Of a DNA stretch of 64,000 nt, positions 1 to 8,959 are shown one piece after another. Location: the NCBI GenBank assembly GCA_041583135.1, contig JBFHGJ010000019.1:1-64000 (forward strand), given 5' to 3'. The notes beneath the pieces were generated by a model. That model did not search any database, was not told where the DNA came from, and saw only the letters and a list, made by a program, of their open reading frames with translations. The stretch comes from JABSOG01 sp041583135. GTDB taxonomy: Bacteria; Pseudomonadota; Gammaproteobacteria; Enterobacterales; Alteromonadaceae. The position numbers and the translations under genes were made by a program. Each line of letters opens with the position of its first letter. Position 1 is the first letter of the stretch.

Positions 1-108
1 CATTCATTTTGTTGGTGATTATTTGTGCTCACAGCTGTATAATCCTGCCAATCAATCGGGGCATCACGCCCAATTGATTGGATGAAGTACGGTATATAGG
101 AATAGAGT

Positions 109-888
109 ATGAAAAACCCACCTAACTTTTTCTTTTGTGTTGTTGTTCTCGCGGCTTGGAATATGCTGCAAATGTTGATTCACGCGGTGTTATATGAAGT
201 CGGCGTTGGCTACAGTGCCGTCGGACCTGGGTCAATGGTGATAGCCACCGGCATCGTGATCGCAGCGTGGATGTCTTATGAAAAGCTCAGCTATCGCGAA
301 TTATTTCATCCGGCTCAAAGCTCCGTCTCCAGCACCGTCTTGTTGCTTGCCATACCTGTTGCAATGGTTGTTGCTGGCGAGCTCGGTTGGCTTAGAGATT
401 TAGCGACTAAAATCAATTATCTATGGCCTTATGACCGGGTAACCAGTAATAAAGTGGACACCTCGTTTTCGGCAGGCATGTTGACCTTAATTCTACTGTG
501 CATTAAAGCGCCTTTTGTCGAAGAGATGTTATTTAGAGGTTTGCTACTGCGCGGCATGTTATCTCACTACAGTCCTAAGACGGCTATTATTTTGTCTGCG
601 GTCTTGTTCTCATTGGCTCATATGAACGAATATCAGTTGTTCAATACCTTTGTCTGCGGCCTATTTCTTGGCTGGCTATTCTATGTTAGTCGTTCACTTT
701 GGCCCTGCATTTTTGCCCATATGTTACATAACGGCAGTGTATTTTTCTTAAGCAACAATGGTCTGACCCAGCCCAATTCACTATTGACCAACTTAATAGC
801 CCTGTCGGTGAGTATGATTGGGGTGATGATTATCGCTAAAATTTACAACATTCGCTTTTGGCAAAGTGGCCAAACGGTGCAAAGCTGA
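109..888 (+). CDS. CPBP-family intramembrane metalloprotease (CAAX protease/Abi-like)
   Basis: This is a 259-residue polytopic inner-membrane protein with the three signature motifs of the CPBP (CAAX protease and bacteriocin-processing) family. Motif 1 is EEMLFRG (E138, E139, R143), motif 2 is FSLAH ending at H171, and motif 3 is HMLHN (H204, N208). These Glu and His residues form the intramembrane metal site in characterised members. Several hydrophobic segments precede and follow the motifs, starting at residues 7-27. Bacterial members include prenyl-CAAX-like peptidases and bacteriocin self-immunity proteins, and the substrate here cannot be inferred. The start is supported by AGGAATAGAG just upstream. 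The gene stands alone and is followed by a strong inverted repeat. Confidence 0.85.
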   Translation: MKNPPNFFFCVVVLAAWNMLQMLIHAVLYEVGVGYSAVGPGSMVIATGIVIAAWMSYEKLSYRELFHPAQSSVSSTVLLLAIPVAMVVAGELGWLRDLATKINYLWPYDRVTSNKVDTSFSAGMLTLILLCIKAPFVEEMLFRGLLLRGMLSHYSPKTAIILSAVLFSLAHMNEYQLFNTFVCGLFLGWLFYVSRSLWPCIFAHMLHNGSVFFLSNNGLTQPNSLLTNLIALSVSMIGVMIIAKIYNIRFWQSGQTVQS

Positions 889-896
889 AATCTAGT

Positions 897-941
897 AACG
901 CCTCAACATTGCATTTTTAGCAGCAACAATGTTGAGGCGTT
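897..941. terminator. Bidirectional hairpin terminator, 15-bp stem
   Basis: The arms AACGCCTCAACATTG (897-911) and CAATGTTGAGGCGTT (927-941) are perfect reverse complements around a 15-nt loop. The hairpin sits between the convergent CPBP gene and the small Cys-rich gene. The flanking T-runs are short, so it may act as a shared terminator or a 3'-end stabiliser. Confidence 0.6.
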
Positions 942-954
942 TGAGTGGCGGTGA

Positions 955-1134
955 CTAACCTGCCTGACACTCGCTACAAACGGCGGTGTACATCAAACAT
1001 GTTTTGCCGTAGGGATTCAAAACGCATTCCAACTCAGCGCGGTCGCAAATTGACGTACAGTTATTTTGCGCTGTAGCTGCTGCGGTTAATCCAAAACCCA
1101 AAGTGATGACGGCTAATTTAAAGATATTTTTCAT
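955..1134 (-). CDS. Small secreted Cys-rich peptide (59 aa), function unknown
   Basis: A 59-codon gene on the minus strand starts at an ATG (1132-1134) preceded by AGAGGATTAGAA, a good ribosome binding site. It ends at TAG (955-957), just before the hairpin at 897-941. The protein opens with a typical signal peptide (MKNIFKLAVITLGFGLTAAA, then TAQ) and leaves a mature peptide of about 36 residues holding six cysteines (C26, C30, C37, C47, C54, C57). Six Cys in a short exported peptide implies three disulfides or a metal site in the periplasm. A TTGACA box lies at 1203-1208, about 70 bp upstream, but a convincing -10 is not obvious. I do not recognise a family. The signal peptide, RBS and terminator together make it a likely real gene. 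Confidence 0.6.
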   Translation of the reverse strand: MKNIFKLAVITLGFGLTAAATAQNNCTSICDRAELECVLNPYGKTCLMYTAVCSECQAG

Positions 1135-1339
1135 TTCTAATCCTCTATTACATTGCTTATTGTTATTGCGATTTCTGCGTGTTAACGCTTGGTGTTGAAT
1201 TGTGTCAAATGCCGGTTTGGCGAATGACGAGTTGTTTCAACGAGGTGCACTTTAACGTTCAAACAGCAACAAACGGGATAAAATTAAGGCCAAAAGCTTG
1301 TTCAAAACGGCCGATTCTTCGATTTTTCTAATATTTTGG

Positions 1340-4300
1340 TTAATGATTCATCATCTCGTGGTTTTCCTGGTAACTTTTCGGCGTTTGTCCAAACTCGGCT
1401 TTAAAGCATTTTGAGAAATAAGCGGTTGATGAAAAACCGCTTTGATCGCTTGTTTGTCCGATGGAGTAACCTTGACGTAATAGTTTTAATGATTGATTTA
1501 GGCGGTAGCTTCTTAAGTAAGAGGTAAAGCTTTGTCCGAATAGGGCATCGAATTTGCGATGTAACTGGCGTTCGCTAACGGCTAACTGTTGGGCAAGTTG
1601 AACTCTATCAAACCCGGTTTGCTGGTAATACTTGGCGAAGGCATTCTCGACGCGTCGAATAAATAGCTGGTCTTTGGCCCCCCGGGTAAAATGGCCACAA
1701 TCCGCTGTCTGTTCGCTTTGTTGTAAGTTCACGCTAAAGTGTGTTTTTAACATCTGCCTTATCGACAGCAAATTCCTTATCCTTGCCAATAGTTCGGTTT
1801 GAGCAAATGGTTTGGTTAGATAATCGTCTACATGTGATTGCCAGCCCTTTAGGCGGCTATCGAGATCGCCTTTGGCAGTGAGCAACAGCAATGGAATATG
1901 GCAGCATAACTCACATTGGCGTAATTGCTGGGCCACCTCAAAGCCATTCATTCCGGGCATCATCACATCGCAAATAATAACGTCGGGAATGTAAACTTGG
2001 GCTTGTCTTATGCCTTGTGCGCCATTGCGGGCGGTAATGCAGTTGTATTCATCTTGCAGTATTTGTTGTAACAGGTTCAACATATCGCGGTTGTCGTCGA
2101 TTAACAATAGAGTGGGGCGATGCTGCTCGTTTTTGTTGTCGATATGAGGTGTAGGCTCAGTCGGTGACAATTGCTGGTGCAGTGTTTGCGTCGTCAATTC
2201 AATAGAGGTGCTCTCAATTTGGGGCTGCGGGCACCGGTCCGAATCGGATATTGGGGTAATAGGCAAAGTAATGGTAAATGTTGAACCTCGGCCAACTTTA
2301 CTTTTCAGATCAATATTACCGTTGCTCGTTTCTACCCACTGTTTGACTAAGGCCAAACCAATACCTGCGCCGGGTTCATAGCGATGAGGCTCGTCGTTAA
2401 GCCGAGTAAAGCGCTCAAACACTATCTTTTGGTTCTCCCGACTGATCCCAATGCCATCGTCACGGACAACAATGACGCAGTGGTTATCATGCTGCTGGGC
2501 TTTTATTTCAATGTGGCCACCGGGCTTGGTATATTTGACGGCGTTAGACAGAAGGTTGAGCAAAATGCTCTCGAGCGCGTCGGCTTTCAAGTAGAGGCAA
2601 ATGTCCTGTTTGCATACGATTTGAAGGGTTTGATTGTGTTGCTGTAGTATCGGTTCGAAGCTGGCTGCCAAACGTGTGAGCAAGAGTTTTACCGGCTGTT
2701 CTACCAACGGCTCTGTAGTGGTTTCACCGAGTCTTGCAAGGCTTAGCATCTGTTCGACTAAATGTAGTAGCTTTGTGCCGCTGCGTTTTATCATGGCCAA
2801 ACGGGTGTGATACTTGGTGTGCGCAAGTTCGTTAATAAGCTGCTCCAACGGCGCCAAGATCAAGGTCAGCGGTGTTCTGAATTCGTGAGAAACATTGGCG
2901 AACGTTCGCTTTTTCTGATTCAGTAGCCTATTGATGGTTGCAGTGCGCTCGGCCACGCCTTGCTCTAAAGCCTTGGCTCTTTTGATCAAACCTAATGTTC
3001 TATAGCGGTGTGCCAGATACAGAGTGAAGATGAACAGTATCAAGTAACAGCTATAGGCCGTCTTACTTTGCCACCATGGCGGCAACACGTTTATCTTTAG
3101 CGATTGATAAGAGGCATCAAAGCGACCTTGTTCGTCACTGACTTTAACTTTAAATTGGTAATTGCCCGGCGCCAATGCGGTAAAAGTCGCCGAGGCCTCG
3201 TTACTTGCCTTTTCAATCCATTGGCTGTCTAGTCCCTCCATCTTATAGGCGTAATGCAATTTTTCGCGTTTGTCGTAATTGGTGGTTGAAAACGAGAGTG
3301 AAAACAAGCTGTCGAGATAAGACAAGCTCAATTCATCGGTGGCAAATAGGGTTCGTTGTAACACACTATCGGGTTGGGCTGGCATCGGTTTGATTGATTT
3401 GTTTAATATTTTCAGCTCTGTGAGGAGCGTAGGCAGCTGGGGTGTCGTGCTTGGTTGAGGTTGCCATTGTCTTGGGAGCCAGCCGGCCAATAAGCGTTCG
3501 CTACCCATAAAAATTTGGCCACTTTGGGTTTTTAAGCTGCCAAAGGGCATAAAGTCGTCAATCCGCAAGCCATCGTGTTGATTAAAGTTGCGGATCTGGC
3601 TAGTCGCCGGGTCGAAAAGGGCGAGACCTTTTTCTGTACCAAGCCAGAGTTTGCCGCTGCTGTCTTCATTTATGACATAGACTTTATCCCCTGCGGAAGA
3701 AGCCAGCGCGGTTTTAAATTGCCATTGCCCTTGTTGATATTGCAACAGTCCCAAAGATTGCCCTTCAGTACCGGCCCATAGGTTACCTGCGCTGTCTTTA
3801 AACAGTGTCCAAATGGTTTGGTCTGTTGTGATCGGTGTGAGTTCTTGCTGCTGATAGTCATATATTGCCAAGCCTTGTCGTTTGTCGCCAAGCAATAACG
3901 CGTTATCATCTAGGGGGATAATGGCTTGAATAAACCGGTCGCTTAGGTGTTGGACAAATTGCTTTAAATGCGGCTCGTAGACAAATAACCCCGATTTTTG
4001 ATTTGGCCCAGACTGATATAGGCTCACCCATAACCTTCGCTGTTGGTCGGTAGACACGGTGGCCAAGTTGTTGTTGGGCAGGACACCTGCAAAAGACTCC
4101 AATTGGCCCTTGCCAATGTGATAACGATAGATGCCGCGATTATATACCGACAGTGCAAGCTCTCCTTGAGTTAGCTCAGTGATGGCGTTGGTATAACCCG
4201 GCAATTGGGTTTTTAAATGTACAGACATCCCTGAAGGGTCCAATTGATAGAGCTTATTGTTGGCGGCTATATAGTGGTGGTTATTAGCGCTGCTAAATAG

Positions 4301-5392
4301 AGCGCTAATAAGCATGTCGTGCTGAGCATCGCCGCTGAAGTGTTGAAAGCGCCTAGCTGAGGTCGTGATTTTGGCGAGGCCATGTTTCAATGTCGTCAAC
4401 CACAAGGCACCGCTTTTGTCTTCATAGATGTCTGTGACAGACAACGATGAAAAGCTGTCCTGCCGACCAGCGTTTGGGTTGACTTCAACAAAGCGGTTTG
4501 TAGTGGCGTCAAATCGGCTCAAGCCGTTGTATAGTGAGCCTAACCATAACGTCCCTTGCGAGTCTTCGAATACTGCCTGAATATTGATTGAGCCGATCTT
4601 ATTGCTGGCTTTTATCGGCACGTCAAAATGGTGGAGTTGGTTAGAGCCAGAGTCGATTCGAGTTACACCTTGCGTTCCTGCCAACCATATATTGTTGCTG
4701 CGATCTTGGAAAATCCCGGTAACTGTGCCCTTGCTGAGCTTTTCGGGCTGTTGTGTGGTCAAATTGATGGCACTATTGCTACTGGGGTCATAGCGAAACA
4801 GCCCTTGTCCGTGTACCACGAACCACAAGCGCCCAGTGTTGTCTTCATGTAAATTAACCACCCGCAGTTCGGTATCATCTGATTTTATGTGCAAGTTTGT
4901 ATCGTAGCGTAATGCCCGCTTGGTTTGCGGGTTAAACAGCACAAGCCCTTTGTCGGTGCCGAGCCATAAGTTATCGTCCTTTGACAAACCGATTGCGAAT
5001 ATGTGCTCAGTACCAAACAACGCGTGACCAAAATGTTCGAAGGTCTGGCTGGTTTTATCAAAGTGATTGAGTCCGCCACCCCAGGTGGCTAGCCATAAAG
5101 CACCTTGGCTGTCTTCAACCAGATCAGTGAGCGTATTGTTTGATAGGCTATTTTGCTGCGTGTCGTGTTTAAACCTGCGTAAGCGCTGACCGTCAAAGCG
5201 TACTAAACCGGTTTCGGTTGCCAGCCATAGAAAACCGGCATCTCCTTGAACTATTTTCCGGACTATGCCAAATCGTTCTCCAGATACCTGTTCGATTGTG
5301 ACAACCTTAGGGCCCGGGTCAATAAACTCGTTGGCATGTGAGAAAAAACCGATGTTTAAAAGCGTAATAAGCAATAGCCAATGACGTATCAT
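1340..5392 (-). CDS. One-piece hybrid two-component system: Reg_prop propeller / Y_Y_Y / HisKA-HATPase / REC / AraC HTH
   Basis: This protein of about 1,350 residues fuses a whole signalling pathway. From M1 at 5392 there is a signal peptide (to about residue 20), then repeated 'LWLGT/LWLAT' blades of a two-component regulator propeller (about 35-640), a Y_Y_Y domain (about 705-775), one membrane helix (about 778-798), HisKA with H836 in VSHEFRTPL, HATPase_c with DNGIG-like and GxGIGLALV motifs, a receiver with phospho-acceptor D1142 in ICDVMMPGMNG, and a C-terminal AraC-type HTH pair (about 1255-1345). The periplasmic sensor and the cytoplasmic DNA-binding output are thus on one chain, as in the HTCS regulators of polysaccharide use known best from Bacteroidetes. 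An in-frame TTG at 5413 would extend it by seven residues, but ATG at 5392 has GGAAATGAA upstream and begins the signal peptide. No target operon is adjacent. Confidence 0.88.
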   Translation of the reverse strand: MIRHWLLLITLLNIGFFSHANEFIDPGPKVVTIEQVSGERFGIVRKIVQGDAGFLWLATETGLVRFDGQRLRRFKHDTQQNSLSNNTLTDLVEDSQGALWLATWGGGLNHFDKTSQTFEHFGHALFGTEHIFAIGLSKDDNLWLGTDKGLVLFNPQTKRALRYDTNLHIKSDDTELRVVNLHEDNTGRLWFVVHGQGLFRYDPSSNSAINLTTQQPEKLSKGTVTGIFQDRSNNIWLAGTQGVTRIDSGSNQLHHFDVPIKASNKIGSINIQAVFEDSQGTLWLGSLYNGLSRFDATTNRFVEVNPNAGRQDSFSSLSVTDIYEDKSGALWLTTLKHGLAKITTSARRFQHFSGDAQHDMLISALFSSANNHHYIAANNKLYQLDPSGMSVHLKTQLPGYTNAITELTQGELALSVYNRGIYRYHIGKGQLESFAGVLPNNNLATVSTDQQRRLWVSLYQSGPNQKSGLFVYEPHLKQFVQHLSDRFIQAIIPLDDNALLLGDKRQGLAIYDYQQQELTPITTDQTIWTLFKDSAGNLWAGTEGQSLGLLQYQQGQWQFKTALASSAGDKVYVINEDSSGKLWLGTEKGLALFDPATSQIRNFNQHDGLRIDDFMPFGSLKTQSGQIFMGSERLLAGWLPRQWQPQPSTTPQLPTLLTELKILNKSIKPMPAQPDSVLQRTLFATDELSLSYLDSLFSLSFSTTNYDKREKLHYAYKMEGLDSQWIEKASNEASATFTALAPGNYQFKVKVSDEQGRFDASYQSLKINVLPPWWQSKTAYSCYLILFIFTLYLAHRYRTLGLIKRAKALEQGVAERTATINRLLNQKKRTFANVSHEFRTPLTLILAPLEQLINELAHTKYHTRLAMIKRSGTKLLHLVEQMLSLARLGETTTEPLVEQPVKLLLTRLAASFEPILQQHNQTLQIVCKQDICLYLKADALESILLNLLSNAVKYTKPGGHIEIKAQQHDNHCVIVVRDDGIGISRENQKIVFERFTRLNDEPHRYEPGAGIGLALVKQWVETSNGNIDLKSKVGRGSTFTITLPITPISDSDRCPQPQIESTSIELTTQTLHQQLSPTEPTPHIDNKNEQHRPTLLLIDDNRDMLNLLQQILQDEYNCITARNGAQGIRQAQVYIPDVIICDVMMPGMNGFEVAQQLRQCELCCHIPLLLLTAKGDLDSRLKGWQSHVDDYLTKPFAQTELLARIRNLLSIRQMLKTHFSVNLQQSEQTADCGHFTRGAKDQLFIRRVENAFAKYYQQTGFDRVQLAQQLAVSERQLHRKFDALFGQSFTSYLRSYRLNQSLKLLRQGYSIGQTSDQSGFSSTAYFSKCFKAEFGQTPKSYQENHEMMNH

Positions 5393-5640
5393 TTCATTTC
5401 CAACTAAAGACAAGCTAACGATTCGGCATGACGTATCGGTGGTATTTTGATATCGAGCAAGCGAATAGTGTTAGCGCAAAAGACGAGACTTACCTGTGAT
5501 GTTACTGAACTCAGTCGTGGTACTAAAACCGATATGTTCAAAAAGCCGAGGAGTATAACGTTTTCGAGGGACAGCTGCAAAAGTATGCCCGGCGGCAATT
5601 AATGAAACCGCCACCAATGCCGGTAACGGCTTGTCCGTGT

Positions 5641-5684
5641 GAAAATAGCTGTACTCTACGGCCCTTCCTTACGTGAAGCTCAGG
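5641..5684 (+). repeat. 44-bp dispersed repeat, copy 1 (inverted relative to 57156-57199)
   Basis: This segment matches the reverse complement of 57156-57199 at about 41 of 44 positions. The shared core includes TACGGCCCTTCCTTACGTGA. Flanking sequence is not shared. Two copies about 51 kb apart in non-coding DNA suggest a genome-dispersed element. Confidence 0.6.
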
Positions 5685-5716
5685 ATAGTTAGATAGGGTG
5701 AAAATTGGCAAAGTGC

Positions 5717-5736
5717 GGGGCCATTTAGATGGCCCC
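5717..5736 (-). terminator. Hairpin terminator downstream of DUF2167 gene
   Basis: A perfect GGGGCCAT / ATGGCCCC stem with a 4-nt loop lies about 21 bp beyond the stop codon of the minus-strand gene at 5758. The T-tract is poor, so strength is uncertain. Confidence 0.5.
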
Positions 5737-5757
5737 AAATAGCCTGTTTAGTGTCAA

Positions 5758-6651
5758 TTAAACGGATTCTTCTGATTTTTTACGGCCAAACATGCCTTTG
5801 AACAAAGCGCCAAGACCTGCAATGATGAAGATCCAGAACTTTTTCAATGCCAGCAATGCCACTGCTAAAAAACCGGTTTTGGCGAGCACCTTTCCGGCAA
5901 TTAGACCACCAATACCATAGGCTGCAACCTTGTCGATACCCGGTTGGTAGTCGCTGTAACGAGCGCCTTGGTTAAATTCTGTCATGGCTAAGACATCTGG
6001 AATGGCTTGCTTGACGTTGTCCAATTGCTCAATGTCAGCTAAAAAGCTCATTTCCAAGAAACCTTTACGCCCAAGCACCCTGACGTCATAGTTAAGACTG
6101 TTGGTTGGGGCATCGCCAAAGTTGTATTCTTGTGCCCAGTGAAGTTTGTGGGTATTGGCGTCATAATAAGGTGGTGAGGCCCAACCAATTAACTTGACGC
6201 TTTCATAGCCATTTTTGATGCGGTATCGATTAGAGGCTTTGGCATCTTCTTTGAGTGTATCGAGCAGTTCATCGTAATCGGTTTCTGCTGCATCTTCGTC
6301 TGATACGTAACCTTCATCTGAATAATTGATTGTGACGGCCCATTCGAGCGTGCCGCTTTCTGGCATGATCATACCAAGCACTTCTGAGGGTGGGTTACCC
6401 CAAATATCAACCAGTAAAGTACGGGCATCTTTGCTGTCTAAAAAGAAATAGCCTTCTGGTAAGTTGAGCGTTGCCTCGGCGCTAGGCAACGATATCTCAC
6501 CATAGCGAGGTTGCAAAGACGCTCTAAGTTGCTCAATTCTTTGTGTTTCTGACAGTTGTGGCGTGGTGTCGCCGGGTGTTGAACTGGCGACAAATGAAGC
6601 CATAACCAGTGGGAGCGTGCAAACGCTGGTTACTAAAGACCGATAAAACAT
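5758..6651 (-). CDS. DUF2167 family membrane protein
   Basis: This is a 297-residue exported or membrane protein. The N-terminus is a signal peptide (MFYRSLVTSVCTLPLVMASF). A soluble domain (about 55-245) carries the LPEGYFFL, WGNPP and 'IGWASPPYYD' stretches typical of DUF2167 proteins, and two hydrophobic helices at the C-terminus (about 245-285) end in a basic tail (GRKK). The fold is therefore probably periplasmic with a C-terminal membrane anchor. Biochemical function is unknown for the family. I chose ATG at 6651 because AAGGAATTTAGT lies directly upstream and the signal peptide starts there. An upstream in-frame start at 6705 would add 18 unlikely residues. It is a single-gene unit with a hairpin terminator downstream. 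Confidence 0.8.
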   Translation of the reverse strand: MFYRSLVTSVCTLPLVMASFVASSTPGDTTPQLSETQRIEQLRASLQPRYGEISLPSAEATLNLPEGYFFLDSKDARTLLVDIWGNPPSEVLGMIMPESGTLEWAVTINYSDEGYVSDEDAAETDYDELLDTLKEDAKASNRYRIKNGYESVKLIGWASPPYYDANTHKLHWAQEYNFGDAPTNSLNYDVRVLGRKGFLEMSFLADIEQLDNVKQAIPDVLAMTEFNQGARYSDYQPGIDKVAAYGIGGLIAGKVLAKTGFLAVALLALKKFWIFIIAGLGALFKGMFGRKKSEESV

Positions 6652-6781
6652 ACTAAATTCCTTAATGTTTGCAGGGGTATAGAAGCGGCGTATTGTATAG
6701 TACAAAATCTGTTCAGTCTAGTGCGGTTTTTTGCGGGGCAAAGTGACAAATATGTGGCATTTTGCCCCATTTTAACTAAAA

Positions 6782-7369
6782 CTATGCGTTGCGATTTAAG
6801 ATTTTAACCAAAGAGAGGAAGGTTTTTTCAGATTGGAACAGTTCAAAAGGTACGTTGAGCACCTGTGCAATATCGATGGCGGATATAATACCGACAATGT
6901 CGGCATCATCTTCGTCACGGTCTACCACAATAACATAGGTTTCGCCTAAGCTCTTGAGCGTGTGTAATACATCGCCGATACGGGCATTTTTGACTGCGTC
7001 ATAACACAAAGCGTGGGCACGAGATTTCGGCAGCATGACATCGCCTACGGTGATCTCTTCGCGTTTTACGCCCAATTCCTGCATCTTGACCATCACCTTA
7101 CGGCTTTGCAGGTAGCGTAATGATACTATCCCTTGGTATACGCCTTCGTCGATGACAAACTGGAGGTTGACATGAGAGAGGTCCATGAGGTGCTTTGCTT
7201 CGTCTACCGGTACTGCTGGTGAAACATAAGACATCGGACGCAATCGAAAGTCTATCATTGCCGATGTCGCCGGGCTGTCGAGGTTAATGTTATTGTCCCA
7301 AGCGGGCATAGCAATGTGACTGAATTTGTCAGCGTTGATGTACTGAAGGTCATGATATTGGTTTAACAT
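6782..7369 (-). CDS. CBS-domain pair protein
   Basis: This 195-residue cytosolic protein is built around two CBS motifs. The first (about residues 48-105) has 'SPAVPVDEAKHLMDLSHVN'-type sequence. The second (about 118-180) has GDVMLPKSRAH, followed by the beta strand TYVIVVDRDEDDADIVGIIS. CBS pairs bind adenosine nucleotides and regulate partner proteins or act as stand-alone sensors. No catalytic domain is fused. The first 45 residues are unassigned. It stands divergent to the sensor kinase at 7516 across about 145 bp, so the two may share a control region. Confidence 0.82.
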   Translation of the reverse strand: MLNQYHDLQYINADKFSHIAMPAWDNNINLDSPATSAMIDFRLRPMSYVSPAVPVDEAKHLMDLSHVNLQFVIDEGVYQGIVSLRYLQSRKVMVKMQELGVKREEITVGDVMLPKSRAHALCYDAVKNARIGDVLHTLKSLGETYVIVVDRDEDDADIVGIISAIDIAQVLNVPFELFQSEKTFLSLVKILNRNA

Positions 7370-7445
7370 GAGCGGCCCCTTTTAATTTAGCCATGGAAGT
7401 GTTTTTAGCAAAGCAACTTACATGCCTGAAATGAGCGTTGATATT

Positions 7446-7461
7446 TGGATTTGTTCTTGCA
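7446..7461 (+). promoter_or_regulatory. Possible sigma-54 (-24/-12) promoter of the sensor kinase gene
   Basis: TGGATTTGTTCTTGCA keeps the invariant GG and GC at sigma-54 spacing (TGG-N8-TTGCA), although the middle is off consensus. It lies about 55 bp before the kinase gene, whose partner is a sigma-54 activator, so autoregulation is possible. The evidence is only sequence resemblance. Confidence 0.3.
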
Positions 7462-7515
7462 TAAATCTAGGAGATTGACTGATCATGTCAAGTAAAGAGG
7501 AAAATTGACTCTACC

Positions 7516-8952
7516 ATGAAGATCACGCAAAAGTTGTATTTGTTTATTGTACTGACACTGATGCTGGTAATGCTGCCATACAGCATTATTGCCTATCAGC
7601 GCGAGGTGGCGCTGTTTAAAGCCGATATGCAAAAAGACGCGAGCTTACTGGGCAGAGCGCTTTTGCCGATTTTGGCCGATACATGGCAAACGATTGGTAA
7701 AGTTAAGGTTGATGAGGTGATAAGGCAGGTCAATGCCCACGAAGAAAAGTTCTCTGTCCGTTGGGTGTGGTTATTACCGCAAACCGATGAGCAATATCGG
7801 CCACTGGTCCCACTTGAGATGTTGGTGTCGTTAACCCAAGCCGAGCAGGTTTTGGCGGTCGAGCAGCGCGACACGTTGGTGACCTATGTTACCGTAAAGC
7901 CAGATAATCAGCCCCTTGGCGCCCTTGAGTTAGTCGAGTCGCTCGATGGTATCCGCGCCTATACCACCAACAGCATTTTGAATTTGTTTATTCTTTCAAG
8001 TTTTATGGTGTTTTCCGGCGCCTTGGTAATGGCTATCGCTGGGCACCTGCTGATCACCAGACGGATTAACCTGTTGATAGGTCATGCGCGAGATATTGCC
8101 CAAGAGCAATATGACAGACCACCGAATGTTGGCGCTATCGATGAGTTGGCCACCCTAGGGCAGGAACTTAGGCTGATGAGCGATAAGTTGCAGCAAAAAC
8201 GAGAGCAGCTAATTGCTGAAAATCAGGCAAAGCTCGCAATTAAAGAGCAGTTACGCCATGCTGAAAGGTTGAAGATATTGGGGCAACTTGCCTCAGGTAT
8301 TGCCCATGAGTTGGGCACGCCACTGAACGTTGTGCTCGGCAGAGCGAAGTTGATGACTGCCGCCGGTCAGCATAACGAGGCGGTCAAGTCCAATGCCGAT
8401 ATCATTCAAAAACAGGTGCTCAAAATGAGCAAAATGATCAATCAGCTGCTTAATTTTGCGCGGCGACAAACGCCCCATAAAAGGCGGGTTGTTTTAAACG
8501 AGCGCGTAGCCCACTTAGTCAAGTTGTTAAAACCAATTGCAGCCAAACAAGAGATTGAGCTGGTTGTGATAGACAAGGTGTCGGAACTGTCGATAAATGC
8601 CGACTGGCAGCAGCTTGAACAGGTATTGTCAAACCTCATCGTCAATGGCATTCAAGCGATGTCTAAGGCGGGAGAAATGACGGTGATTATCGACCAAAGA
8701 AGTGGTGAGGATGCAGAGCTATCAGATAAACCCTATGCGGTGATAGAGGTGTGCGACCAAGGCGCAGGCATACCGTGTGAGATCATGGCAGACATTTTTG
8801 ACCCATTTTTTTCCACCAAAAAAGCAGGCGAGGGCACAGGACTGGGTTTGTCAATCGTCAAAGACATTATCGATGAACATGGCGGGTCGATAACGGTCAA
8901 AAGTGAGCCGCATCAAGGCGCCTGTTTTTCTCTTTATTTGCCAATGGAGTAA
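7516..8952 (+). CDS. Membrane sensor histidine kinase (NtrB/ZraS-like)
   Basis: This 478-residue sensor kinase has membrane helix 1 (about 5-25), a periplasmic sensor region of about 125 residues, helix 2 (about 153-178), a HAMP linker (to about 230), HisKA with phospho-acceptor H264 in SGIAHELGTPLN, and HATPase_c with N-box NLIVNGIQAM, DQGAGIP and GTGLGLSIV. The ELGTP variant of the H-box is usual in kinases paired with sigma-54 activators. The input signal is unknown. It is followed after 7 bp by its response regulator, so the two are translationally linked. The start ATG lacks a well-spaced Shine-Dalgarno (GAGG lies about 15 nt upstream), but no better in-frame start is seen. Confidence 0.88.
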   Translation: MKITQKLYLFIVLTLMLVMLPYSIIAYQREVALFKADMQKDASLLGRALLPILADTWQTIGKVKVDEVIRQVNAHEEKFSVRWVWLLPQTDEQYRPLVPLEMLVSLTQAEQVLAVEQRDTLVTYVTVKPDNQPLGALELVESLDGIRAYTTNSILNLFILSSFMVFSGALVMAIAGHLLITRRINLLIGHARDIAQEQYDRPPNVGAIDELATLGQELRLMSDKLQQKREQLIAENQAKLAIKEQLRHAERLKILGQLASGIAHELGTPLNVVLGRAKLMTAAGQHNEAVKSNADIIQKQVLKMSKMINQLLNFARRQTPHKRRVVLNERVAHLVKLLKPIAAKQEIELVVIDKVSELSINADWQQLEQVLSNLIVNGIQAMSKAGEMTVIIDQRSGEDAELSDKPYAVIEVCDQGAGIPCEIMADIFDPFFSTKKAGEGTGLGLSIVKDIIDEHGGSITVKSEPHQGACFSLYLPME

Positions 8953-8959
8953 ATGACCC

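Larger units (their letters stand above)
5414..5757. other. Gene-poor intergenic stretch with promoter potential and a dispersed repeat
   Basis: No convincing gene is seen. The stretch should contain the promoter of the hybrid regulator on the minus strand. It also holds one copy of a 44-bp repeat (5641-5684) and a hairpin downstream of the DUF2167 gene (5717-5736). Confidence 0.4.
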
